Assembly: GCA_027627225.1 (NCBI GenBank) | Contig: CM051030.1 | Location: 1,178,001 to 1,242,000, forward strand | Length of the DNA: 64,000 nt | Source of the DNA: Congeria kusceri | Taxonomy: Eukaryota > Mollusca > Bivalvia > Myida > Dreissenidae | Direction: 5' to 3' | In this document: positions 10,041 through 22,900 of the stretch, piece by piece | Layout: each line of letters starts with the position of its first letter | How positions within the stretch are numbered: position 1 is the stretch's first letter | Position numbers and translations under genes: made by a program | The notes under the pieces: generated by a model | What the model was told of the DNA's origin: nothing | Seen by the model: the letters and a program-made list of their open reading frames with translations, nothing else | The model's database searches: none

Positions 10041-12100
10041 GAAAATTATTTCTTAATTGTAGCGTTGTGTATCGTGTCATCTTTGAACCGAATTGTCTTG
10101 CAACCGAATTGTTATGAGACCGAACCGTCTTAGGATCACGTTGGACGTAACTTCCGGTATTTCCAAAATGGCGAAAATAACAGCACATGAATTCAGTTAC
10201 ATTTTGTAATAGGATTTATCACTTTATTAGGATGTGAAAAAGGTAACTATTGATTGTTGAAAAGTTAATATACATTATTTAATCGAATATTACCATTACA
10301 ATGCAATGACGTAAATATAAAGTGATGAAAATTTTAAATTTTAAATCGTCAAATGTACACGTAAAAAAATTACGTTTTATAGATTAAATTAATAAGCCGT
10401 GCAACGAATTTAGTGCTACTTGTTTATAATAGGGCAGATATATGCGTTTAAAAAAAAGTAACTTAGTATTCACCCATCACCGAACCCAGCGCTAAACAAG
10501 TTCTGCTAATGTATAAATTGAATTCTACGTGTCTTTTGAAATCGTTTAATAAGGAAATGTATTTAAGTCGTACCCCTTACCATCTCGTACCCTCTCAATA
10601 TGACATCCCATCATAATATTTATGGCCCGAGTAACATTCTTGTAATGATGTCGAGTGTACGTGACATCACTTAATACTGCCAGAAGCTAAGGCTAACATG
10701 TTTTCAATTTTTTGTAAACGTTGAAACGAAATGATTTGAATAAAATGTCACCGTACACCTCATGCCTTTTAAAAGCAAAAAAAGCGTTGTTGTTGCCGTA
10801 CAAAAAGTAAACATTCTTTCCGGATGTTATGTGCAATGCGCATCACATTTGCGCAATGATCTCAAATTCAAACCTAATATTCTCGTTCTCCAATCATTTT
10901 TATCTGATAATTTAGAAAGATCTTGATTAAAAACCACATAATATATGTTTTGTTCTTCTCAAAAACAGCGAGAAGATTTCCTCGTGCACGTCATGCCCAT
11001 GCGCTTCAAATGTTAAAGACCTACTTATCAAAGCATTAATTTTTGTGGTAACTGTTTTTATGAAAGAAGCTGTAAATAATACTTGAAATCACAAAAAGGT
11101 GTTCCGTTGGTTAAAGGAAACGCTACACGTTGGTTCCCACTTGATGAGCATGGACCCGACTCAAAATGGCCCGTGGAATTTCGAGTCTTATAAAATACCG
11201 TTTAAACGTTTCTGAGATTTTTTAAACGTTTTTCGGCAAAACAAGAAACGATTCCATTAAAATGTGTAAACGTGTTAGCCTTACCAGAAGCAACTAGGGC
11301 TGTGTATTGATCAGAATTATCGGTACGATATTTGTACCGATACAAAAGTATCAATATTTGATATATCATATGATATTTTACATATAATAATATGATATTT
11401 TACATATATATATTATATATTAGTACATAAATAACTGCGAATTTCTTGTAGGCTTCATACAAGGCTACAGCGAACTTCAGGCATCACAAAGTAACAAATA
11501 TGATAAACCACTTAAGGTGTAGATTTTGTTTGCTTCTCAAATAATATTTACGGACAGCTGCTTATAAAGACAAAGTCATGTATAACGTTTTACTGCTGCA
11601 TTATTTATTTGAAATAAATGTAATTTATGTAGTGACGTTCAAAGGGTAATGTAATTGCGGTGGTCATTTAGTAAAGTATACAATGTTTTTGACAACAGTT
11701 CTTTATGGTTAGAAAACAATGGCATCAATAACTTGTTTAAATACAAAAATAAATCAGTGTAACATAGTCTTTAATCATTTGAAATTTCAAATTCAGCTAG
11801 GACAATAAACAATTTGTCACTTGTTTTCATGGAGCATTTACTAAAAGTAATTCTTTAAAAATAATTTTAAGAGCCAAATGCCGTCATTTAGTAGCATAAC
11901 AAGATGATAAATATATACACGTAATCAGATATAGATAGATTTATTTCAACATAAAACGCATAAACACATGGCATAATACATCACAACTCGCATGAAAACA
12001 AATAAAAATGTGTATAGATTAACATGCCTATGCAAGTCACCATTGTATAACACAAAAAAGAATTAAAGGAAACTATTATTTTCATTCTGGTACTTGGATA
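10041..12100. other. Intergenic; no confident gene
   Basis: Mostly AT-rich. A possible promoter/first exon lies at 10,150-10,205 (see findings). Bases 11,298-11,345 (gggctgtgtattgatcag, then cggtacgatatttgtaccga) resemble a hAT-type terminal sequence but no partner end was found. AT-rich palindromes lie at 11,358-11,430. Confidence 0.4.
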
Positions 12101-12720
12101 TTCATAAAGTGACCAAAAACTACAACAGTTGGAAAACTACGATCAAGGCATGGATGTATCAGGCCGTACCTGGCTTGGGATTGCATATAGGATGGGTTGG
12201 GGTCAAGGTCGAGGTCACTGTAACTAAACATAAAAAATGGTTTCCGCTCAATAGCTTGAGAACACATTGAGATATTTTAATGAAACATCATACATAGATA
12301 TCTCATATCTTGACCTCGCTTGGGATTGCATATGGGGTGGGTGGGGTCAAGGTCACCATTACTAAAAACAGACAAACAGTTTAAGCTCAATAGCTTGAGA
12401 AGGCATTGAGATTTTTAATGAAACTTAATACATAGATACTTTATATTGAGACCTCGCTTGGGATTGTGTATAGGGTCAAGGTCACTGTTACTAAAATATA
12501 TAACCGGTTTCCGCTCACTAACTTGAGAATGCATTGAGATATTTTAATGAAACTTAATACATAGATACCTTATATCGAGACCTCGTTTGGAATTGCATAT
12601 AGGGTGGGTGTGGTCAAGGTCAAAGTCAAGGTGAGATTTTTTATGAAACTTAATAAAGAGATACCTTGCTTGGTATTGCATATGGAGTTGGTGGGGTAAA
12701 GTTCACCATTACTAACAATT
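12100..12720. repeat. Dispersed tandem repeat (cctcgcttgggattgcatat family)
   Basis: Four to five diverged modules of about 125 bp. Each carries gaaactt(a/c)atacatagat, then gacctcgcttgggattgcat, then gtgggtggggtcaaggtcac. The same modules recur at 13,625-13,690 and 28,490-28,770. Confidence 0.75.
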
Positions 12721-12911
12721 TTATTGATGTGCTGACTTCCTTTGAAAAATTTGGTTTTCGCGGAATTTCCTTGTTTCTTGTTTTAGAAAAAATGTCAGTA
12801 ACTCTGACAAACACAAGAAAAGTCGTGCGTGCTGTCCTTTGACAGCGCTTGTTGATAACTCTTGTTTGAAATTTGTCATAATTATGGGCCTTTTAACATT
12901 TAGAAATTTTA

Positions 12912-13528
12912 CATTCACGCGGGTGGGGTGGTGGCGTCATGTTTTGATTTGGCATTCACGCGGGTGGGGTAGTGGCGTCATGTTTTGATTTAACATTCAC
13001 GCGGGTGGGGTGGTGGCGTCATGTTTTGATTTAACATTCACGCGGGTTGGGTGGTGGCGTCATGTTTTGATTTAACATTCACGCGGGTTTTGGTGGTGGC
13101 GTCATGTTTTGATTTAACGTTCACGCGGGTGGGGTGGTGGCGTCATGATTTGATTTAACATTCACGTGGGTGGGGTGGTGGCGTCATGTTTTGATTTAAC
13201 ATTCACGCGTGTTGGGCGGTGGCGTCATGTTTTGATTTAGCATTCACGCGGGTTTTGGTGGTGGTGTCATGTTTTGATTTAATATTCACGCGAATGGGGT
13301 GGTGGCATCATGTTTTGATTTAACATTCAAGCGGGTTTTGGTGGTGGCGTCATGTTTTGATTTAACATTCAAGCGGGTGGGGTGGTGGCGTCATGTTTTG
13401 ATTTAACATTAATGCGGGTGGGGTGGTGGGGTCATGTTTTGATTTAACATTCACGCGGGTGGGGTGGTGGCGTCATGTTTTGATTTAACATTCACGTGGG
13501 TGGGGTGGTGGCGTCATGTTTTGATTTC
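12912..13528. repeat. 41-bp minisatellite, 15 units
   Basis: Consensus unit starts cattcacgcgggtggggtgg and ends gtcatgttttgatttaa. Unit starts at 12,912 and 12,953 show the 41-bp period, and the block length fits 15 units. Units differ by ggtggggtgg versus ggttttggtgg and by point changes. It begins directly inside a short dispersed repeat (agcgcttgttgataactctt). Confidence 0.9.
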
Positions 13529-15590
13529 CACTCTTTAAAGCGAGAATAAATCTTCATTAATAGATAGACTACAGTAATACTTTACTTGGGATTGCATTTG
13601 GGTGGTTAATAAATTAATTTATAAATACCGTATTACTAGACTTTGCATGAGATTGCATATGGCGTGGGTGGGGTCAAGGTCACTGTTTTGAATATTAGAA
13701 AAATGCTTTCCATTCGAGAACGAAGTAAACTTTGTTCAATTGGCCCCTACTATCCATACAGTTTGTTTTAGAAAAAAATGCCAGTAACTCCGACAAGCAC
13801 GATCAATCAAGCGCGCTGTCATCCCACAGCTCTTGTTATGAAAGGGTTCCATAAAATCTTTTCAAGTGAGAATCTGGCCTGTTACAGATTTACTTGCCAA
13901 TTAAAACTTAATCCAAACCAAGAGAAATTTACTTAATTTGCACACAGAAACACACTTTCAGTCAGTCACGACAAATAAACGATGTTTGTCCAGACAAAGT
14001 TACTTCCTCTCTAACGTCATAAAGGAACCCAAATGAGTAAGTTTGGAAATACAAGTGTGGCCCCGTTGATGATTGCATTGCCTTCAACAAAATGTGGTTG
14101 AACATTATTTTTCTAATAAATATGCATATATTTACTGCGTGTTATGTAAGCAGGAACCCTCTAATGTATGTTGTATAAAATGTGCTCCAAAGAAAAAATG
14201 TGTTACCAACATTGTTTTGTGTGTTTTGTTTGGGTGGATGATCATAGAATGTTTGAATAAAATAAGAGCAATCAAATTTATGCAGGCATGTTAATGACAT
14301 TTTCAAGTCTTTAGCATTAAAGGGATTGTCAACGCGATGATTACTTTTTATGCACAGTTCAGGTGCTCAAAGTATATCAGCATAAAAGTTAAGAAAATTA
14401 CATAAATTTATACAATAACAACTGTATGACCCCTAAAATTAAGCATTTGTGTGTTAAGTTACCCATTCAAGTTACAAATCTCATCCGTACAGTTGGCTTT
14501 TCCATTTAAAAAATACTGCAGATTTCCCGTTCTAACAATATAAGAAGTCGTGTGATATTTCAGCGCGAAAAGACACATTTCGTGTCCTAGTTTCCAGTAA
14601 AAGGAAATGATGTTCCCATGCATAATGTTTGCATGGAGAATGGAGTCATTGTGGTCAGTGAAGTTTTTTAATTTTGTGGGTCGTCAAATAAAGCTATGCT
14701 AGTGTGGTATCAGGATTGAATAAATAAATTGAGAACACATGGGCAATTATAAACAAAGTAACATGGTTTTACTGTGCAAATTTCCTTATAAGTAGTCATA
14801 AACGAAACAAGTGATGTTGAGTTTGTAAATTGTTGAATGTATTATGTATTTCAAACTTCAAATACTGTACAACATGTTTTATAGACGGCCCTCAAAATGA
14901 CTTGTCCAGTTTATAACAGTTGATATGACTATTCGAAGTACAGTTATTCTTGAAAAACATGGGACTTGTGCAAATTACCTCTGTGTTTTATTAATAGACT
15001 GACGTTTGTCTATAATACTTACCATTTGGAATTTGACACTGAAAAAACTGCGCATGCGCAGTCACGCATGGGATAATCACGTGATGATAGTGATAAATAT
15101 ATACAAGTTATTATAGTTTTACCTGGTAGACATACCTGGGTAATTGTTTAATGGAAAATACTGAAAATATGAAAATGTGTCATCATTTTTCAAGTAATGT
15201 CATGCATCAGGAATATTGTTTTAATCAATAAAATGTACCAATGTCCAAATTTTACGATATTTGGAAAGTTTTCTGTTTTTTTGTGATACTTAGTTATCTG
15301 GTTGATAGTCCCTTTTAAAGTGTATACACAATGTATACAAGTTTCATAAAGATATATACTTCTTCAATTCCATAAAGTGGATGAAAAACCTCGGCCTCAA
15401 CTTACAATAGGTTTTACAAAGTAACAAGTTAGATAGTAAAGCTTAGTAAAAATGTGCATTTGTAGTTGTTTTGCATGGACTGTAGTTCGATTTTTTTGAG
15501 AGCTTTTTCTAACCAAAATGCTGTTGTAGCGAGTATAAATTAGTATAAAATATTCAGTTTTCAGAACAGAAATGTTATGTTTACGGTTTT
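13529..15590. other. Intergenic; repeat fragments, no gene
   Basis: 13,540-13,850 is a continuation of the 12.1-kb repeat family, with the gatcaatcaagcgcgctgtc / cagctcttgtta segment at 13,800. From 13,850 to 15,590 I see nothing gene-like. The 73-codon frame at 14,073-14,294 lacks recognisable motifs. Confidence 0.4.
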
Positions 15591-16100
15591 TATGCCCCCA
15601 CCAACAATGGGTCACAAAGTCCAAGGTCAAGGTCAGGTCAAATGTAAGAAGTAAAGCCACAGATCATGTCCACAGCATAATTTTGTCGAGCATTTAAGGA
15701 TTTTCAAATAACATGGCAGAAGTGATGAGCATTATGAGACGTGTATCACACCCAAGAACCAGATTCCCAAGTACAAGATTAATGTCGCATTGAAAGGTCA
15801 AACGTCAAATATAACAATTAAAGCCACAGACCCTGTCCAGAGCATAATTTGATTTTCAAATAACTTGGCAGAAGTGATACCCATTATGAGACAGTGTGTT
15901 CTGAGCATAATTTTGTCTGGCATTGAAGGATTTTCAAATAACTTGGCAAAAATATTATGAGATGGTAGGACACATTCAAGAACCAGGTCCTCAGTCCAAG
16001 GTCAAGGTCATAATTCAAAATCAAAGTTTAAAAAATTGTTATTCAAGGCCAAAGGTCAAATAATTGTCCAGAGCATAATTTTGCTGGGATTTTTTAATAA
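15590..16100. repeat. Dispersed repeat with tandem ggattttcaaataacttggc modules
   Basis: Starts tttttatgcccccacc, then three diverged modules containing cagagcataattttgtc, ggattttcaaataacttggc, agaagtgat and ccattatgagac, with ccaaggtcaaggtca linkers. Non-coding repeat of the family type also seen at 49.05 kb. Confidence 0.6.
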
Positions 16101-16345
16101 TGACATTGGCAGAAATGATCACCATTTTTCTTTAAAACTGATTGTGTCTTTGATCGTTTTCTTGTGAAGATTGGGAATGGGCCCTGTCAAAAGAGGAAAG
16201 AAATCACTTTTCCCAGAAAAATAGCATCCTTGCCATGTATTGGGTAATATGTCTACCGCCTCACAAGAAACACCTGAAAGGCCAGTTATGCAATGGCAAG
16301 TGATTCTAGACTAAATTGGTAAAAAAGTGGGAAACAAAACTACAT

Positions 16346-16583
16346 ATGAGGCATGTCAGGGAAAAACCGGGCTTAATGAATTTGCATAAAGTGTCGTCCC
16401 GGATTAGCCCGTGCAGTCTGCAAAGGCCAATCCAGGACGGCACTTTCCACTTATATGGTAATTTCTGTTTCAGGGAAGTCTCGTCTAAACATAAATTCAC
16501 TATAGGCGGAAAGCGCCATCCCGGATTAGCCGGTGCGGACTGCACTATGCATTAAGCCCGTTTTTTCCCATGACACGCCTCAT
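16346..16583 (+). mobile_element. Foldback MITE (GGATTAGCCTGTGC family), copy 2
   Basis: Ends ATGAGGCATGTCAGGGAAAA and the inverted right end near 16,583. Centre tctgtttcagggaagtctcg matches copy 1. The second internal palindrome is truncated (gtgcggactgcactatgcat), so this copy is internally deleted. Confidence 0.8.
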
Positions 16584-16990
16584 ATGTATTGAGGTCATGT
16601 GTGTGTTTGTAACCTATTGAGAATGTGTATGTATTTACCTTGATATAAGTTTTGGACAATGTTGCAACTAGATTTAATAATGTTGCATAATCATTTTCTA
16701 GAATGTGATTCGGTATGCGACTGCAAATAGTAAATTTGAGGACAAAAAGAAAGATGATATTAGAATCCCTGAAAATAATTGCGTATTGTTTCCAGGTAAT
16801 TATAGTTAACCAGTAACTCTAAGGTTGTCAAATCACTTATAAAAAAAAATCTATCAACCGAGATGCTTTGACAGTTTATTTTCAAAACGAGCATTTTTAT
16901 TTTTAGACATATTTGTTCAAATTGATCTCTGTTTGGTTACTGTTATGCAACTTATCTAGGTTAAGGGTAATTAAAACAACAGGAATTGGG
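16584..16990. other. Left flank of the 59-bp satellite
   Basis: AT-rich single-copy-looking DNA. No terminal inverted repeat or other boundary signal is seen at the array edge apart from a g-run (aggaattgggctgaaac). Confidence 0.4.
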
Positions 16991-19900
16991 CTGAAACTAG
17001 TATTCAGTACTGGGGTGTCCATGATATATGGTATTCAACCTTGATACAGCTGAAACTAGTATTCAGTACTGGGGTATCCATGATATATGGTATTCAACCT
17101 TGATACAGCTGAAACTAGTATTCAGTACTGGGGTGTCCATGACATATGGTATTCAACCTTGATACAGCTGAAACTAGTATTCAGTACTGGGGTGTCCATG
17201 ACATATGGTATTCAACCTTGATACAGCTGAAACTAGTATTCAGTACTGGGGTGTCCATGACATATGGTATTCAACCTTGATACAGCTGAAACTAGTATTC
17301 AGTACTGGGCTGTCCATGATATATGGTATTCAACCTTGATACAGCTGAAACTAGTATTCAGTACTGGGGTGTCCATGATATATGGTATTCAACCTTGATA
17401 CAGCTGAAACTAGTATTCAGTACTGGGGTGTCCATGACATATGGTATTCAACCTTGATACAGCTGAAACTAGTATTCAGTACTGGGGTGTCCATGACATA
17501 TGGTATTCAACCTTGATACAGCTGAAACTAGTATTCAGTACTGGGGTGTCCATGACATATGGTATTCAACCTTGATACAGCTGAAACTAGTATTCAGTAC
17601 TGGGGTGTCCATGACATATGGTATTCAACCTTGATACAGCTGAAACTAGTATTCAGTACTGGGGTGTCCATGACATATGGTATTCAACCTTGATACAGCT
17701 GAAACTAGTATTCAGTACTGGGGTGTCCATGACATATGGTATTCAACCTTGATACAGCTGAAACTAGTATTCAGTACTGGGGTGTCCATGACATATGGTA
17801 TTCAACCTTGATACAGCTGAAACTAGTATTCAGTACTGGGGTGTCCATGATATATGGTATTCAACCTTGATACAGCTGAAACTAGTATTCAGTACTGGGG
17901 TGTCCATGATATATGGTATTCAACCTTGATACAGCTGAAACTAGTATTCAGTACTGGGGTGTCCATGACATATGGTATTCAACCTTGATACAGCTGAAAC
18001 TAGTATTCAGTACTGGGGTGTCCATGACATATGGTATTCAACCTTGATACAGCTGAAACTAGTATTCAGTACTGGGGTGTCCATGACATATGGTATTCAA
18101 CCTTGATACAGCTGAAACTAGTATTCAGTACTGGGGTGTCCATGACATATGGTATTCAACCTTGATACAGCTGAAACTAGTATTCAGTACTGGGGTGTCC
18201 ATGACATATGGTATTCAACCTTGATACAGCTGAAACTAGTATTCAGTACTGGGGTGTCCATGATATATGGTATTCAACCTTGATACAGCTGAAACTAGTA
18301 TTCAGTACTGGGGTGTCCATGATATATGGTATTCAACCTTGATACAGCTGAAACTAGTATTCAGTACTGGGGTGTCCATGACATATGGTATTCAACCTTG
18401 ATACAGCTGAAACTAGTATTCAGTACTGGGGTATCCATGATATATGGTATTCAACCTTGATACAGCTGAAACTAGTATTCAGTACTGGGGTGTCCATGAC
18501 ATATGGTATTCAACCTTGATACAGCTGAAACTAGTATTCAGTACTGGGGTGTCCATGACATATGGTATTCAACCTTGATACAGCTGAAACTAGTATTCAG
18601 TACTGGGGTATCCATGACATATGGTATTCAACCTTGATACAGCTGAAACTAGTATTCAGTACTGGGGTGTCCATGATATATGGTATTCAACCTTGATACA
18701 GCTGAAACTAGTATTCAGTACTGGGGTATCCATGATATATGGTATTCAACCTTGATACAGCTGAAACTAGTATTCAGTACTGGGGTGTCCATGATATATG
18801 GTATTCAACCTTGATACAGCTGAAACTAGTATTCAGTACTGGGGTGTCCATGATATATGGTATTCAACCTTGATACAGCTGAAACTAGTATTCAGTACTG
18901 GGGTATCCATGATATATGGTATTCAACCTTGATACAGCTGAAACTAGTATTCAGTACTGGGGTGTCCATGATATATGGTATTCAACCTTGATACAGCTGA
19001 AACTAGTATTCAGTACTGGGGTATCCATGATATATGGTATTCAACCTTGATACAGCTGAAACTAGTATTCAGTACTGGGGTGTCCATGACATATGGTATT
19101 CAACCTTGATACAGCTGAAACTAGTATTCAGTACTGGGGTATCCATGACATATGGTATTCAACCTTGATACAGCTGAAACTAGTATTCAGTACTGGGGTA
19201 TCCATGACATATGGTATTCAACCTTGATACAGCTGAAACTAGTATTCAGTACTGGGGTATCCATGACATATGGTATTCAACCTTGATACAGCTGAAACTA
19301 GTATTCAGTACTGGGGTATCCATGATATATGGTATTCAACCTTGATACAGCTGAAACTAGTATTCAGTACTGGGGTGTCCATGACATATGGTATTCAACC
19401 TTGATACAGCTGAAACTAGTATTCAGTACTGGGGTATCCATGATATATGGTATTCAACCTTGATACAGCTGAAACTAGTATTCAGTACTGGGGTGTCCAT
19501 GACATATGGTATTCAACCTTGATACAGCTGAAACTAGTATTCAGTACTGGGGTATCCATGACATATGGTATTCAACCTTGATACAGCTGAAACTAGTATT
19601 CAGTACTGGGGTATCCATGACATATGGTATTCAACCATGATACAGCTGAAACTAGTATTCAGTACTGGGGTGTCCATGACATATGGTATTCAACCTTGAT
19701 ACAGCTGAAACTAGTATTCAGTACTGGGGTGTCCATGACATATGGTATTCAACCCTGATACAGCTGAAACTAGTATTCAGTACTGGGGTGTCCATGACAT
19801 ATGGTATTCAACCTTGATACAGTCGAAACTAGTATTCAGTACTGGGGTGTCCATGACATATGGTATTCAACCTTGATACAGTCGAAACTAGTATTCAGTA

Positions 19901-22900
19901 CTGGGGTGTCCATGACATATGGTATTCAACCTTGATACAGCTGAAACTAGTATTCAGTACTGGGGTGTCCATGACATATGGTATTCAACCTTGATACAGT
20001 CGAAACTAGTATTCAGTACTGGGGTGTCCATGACATATGGTATTCAACCTTGATACAGCTGAAACTAGTATTCAGTACTGGGGTGTCCATGACATATGGT
20101 ATTCAACCTTGATACAGCTGAAACTAGTATTCAGTACTGGGGTGTCCATGACATATGGTATTCAACCTTGATACAGCTGAAACTAGTATTCAGTACTGGG
20201 GTGTCCATGACATATGGTATTCAACCTTGATACAGCTGAAACTAGTATTCAGTACTGGGGTGTCCATGACATATGGTATTCAACCTTGATACCGTCGAAA
20301 CTAGTATTCAGTAGTGGGGTGTCCATGACATATGGTATTCAACCTTGATACAGTCGAAACTAGTATTCAGTACTGGGGCGTCCATGACATATGGTATTCA
20401 ACCTTGATACAGCTGAAACTAGTATTCAGTACTGGGGTGTCCATGACATATGGTATTCAACCTTGATACAGTCGAAACTAGTATTCAGTACTGGGGTGTC
20501 CATGACATATGGTATTCAACCTTGATACAGCTGAAACTAGTATTCAGTACTGGGGTGTCCATGACATATGGTATTCAACCTTGATACAGCTGAAACTAGT
20601 ATTCAGTACTGGGGTGTCCATGACATATGGTATTCAACCTTGATACAGCTGAAACTAGTATTCAGTACTGGGGTGTCCATGACATATGGTATTCAACCTT
20701 GATACAGCTGAAACTAGTATTCAGTACTGGGGTGTCCATGACATATGGTATTCAACCTTGATACAGCTGAAACTAGTATTCAGTACTGGGGTGTCCATGA
20801 CATATGGTATTCAACCTTGATACAGCTGAAACTAGTATTCAGTACTGGGGTGTCCATGACATATGGTATTCAACCTTGATACAGCTGAAACTAGTATTCA
20901 GTACTGGGGTGTCCATGACATATGGTATTCAACCTTGATACAGCTGAAACTAGTATTCAGTACTGGGGTATCCATGATATATGGTATTCAACCTTGATAC
21001 AGCTGAAACTAGTATTCAGTACTGGGGTATCCATGACATATGGTATTCAACCTTGATACAGCTGAAACTAGTATTCAGTACTGGGGTGTCCATGACATAT
21101 GGTATTCAACCTTGATACAGCTGAAACTAGTATTCAGTACTGGGGTGTCCATGATATATGGTATTCAACCATGATACAGCTGAAACTAGTATTCAGTACT
21201 GGGGTGTCCATGATATATGGTATTCAACCTTGATACAGCTGAAACTAGTATTCAGTACTGGGGTATCCATGACATATGGTATTCAACCTTGATACAGCTG
21301 AAACTAGTATTCAGTACTGGGGTATCCATGACATATGGTATTCAACCTTGATACAGCTGAAACTAGTATTCAGTACTGGGGTGTCCATGATATATGGTAT
21401 TCAACCTTGATACAGCTGAAACTAGTATTCAGTACTGGGGTATCCATGACATATGGTATTCAACCTTGATACAGCTGAAACTAGTATTCAGTACTGGGGT
21501 ATCCATGATATATGGTATTCAACCTTGATACAGCTGAAACTAGTATTCAGTACTGGGGTGTCCATGACATATGGTATTCAACCTTGATACAGCTGAAACT
21601 AGTATTCAGTACTGGGGTATCCATGACATATGGTATTCAACCTTGATACAGCTGAAACTAGTATTCAGTACTGGGGTGTCCATGACATATGGTATTCAAC
21701 CTTGATACAGCTGAAACTAGTATTCAGTACTGGGGTGTCCATGACATATGGTATTCAACCTTGATACAGCTGAAACTAGTATTCAGTACTGGGGTGTCCA
21801 TGACATATGGTATTCAACCTTGATACAGCTGAAACTAGTATTCAGTACTGGGGTGTCCATGACATATGGTATTCAACCTTGATACAGCTGAAACTAGTAT
21901 TCAGTACTGGGGTGTCCATGACATATGGTATTCAACCTTGATACAGCTGAAACTAGTATTCAGTACTGGGGTGTCCATGATATATGGTATTCAACCTTGA
22001 TACAGCTGAAACTAGTATTCAGTACTGGGGTATCCATGACATATGGTATTCAACCTTGATACAGCTGAAACTAGTATTCAGTACTGGGGTATCCATGACA
22101 TATGGTATTCAACCTTGATACAGCTGAAACTAGTATTCAGTACTGGGGTGTCCATGACATATGGTATTCAACCTTGATACAGCTGAAACTAGTATTCAGT
22201 ACTGGGGTATCCATGACATATGGTATTCAACCTTGATACAGCTGAAACTAGTATTCAGTACTGGGGTATCCATGATATATGGTATTCGACCTTGATACAG
22301 CTGAAACTAGTATTCAGTACTGGGGTGTCCATGACATATGGTATTCGACCTTGATACAGCTGAAACTAGTATTCAGTACTGGGGTATCCATGACATATGG
22401 TATTCAACCTTGATACAGCTGAAACTAGTATTTAGTACTGGGGTGTCCATGACATATGGTATTCAACCTTGATACAGCTGAAACTAGTATTCAGTACTGG
22501 GGTATCCATGACATATGGTATTCAACCTTGATACAGCTGAAACTAGTATTCAGTACTGGGGTATCCATGATATATGGTATTCAACCTTGATACAGCTGAA
22601 ACTAGTATTCAGTACTGGGGTATCCATGACATATGGTATTCAACCTTGATACAGCTGAAACTAGTATTCAGTACTGGGGTGTCCATGACATATGGTATTC
22701 AACCTTGATACAGCTGAAACTAGTATTCAGTACTGGGGTATCCATGAGATATGGTATTCAACCTTGATACAGCTGAAACTAGTATTCAGTACTGGGGTGT
22801 CCATGACATATGGTATTCAACCTTGATACAGCTGAAACTAGTATTCAGTACTGGGGTGTCCATGACATATGGTATTCAACCCTGATACAGCTGAAACTAG

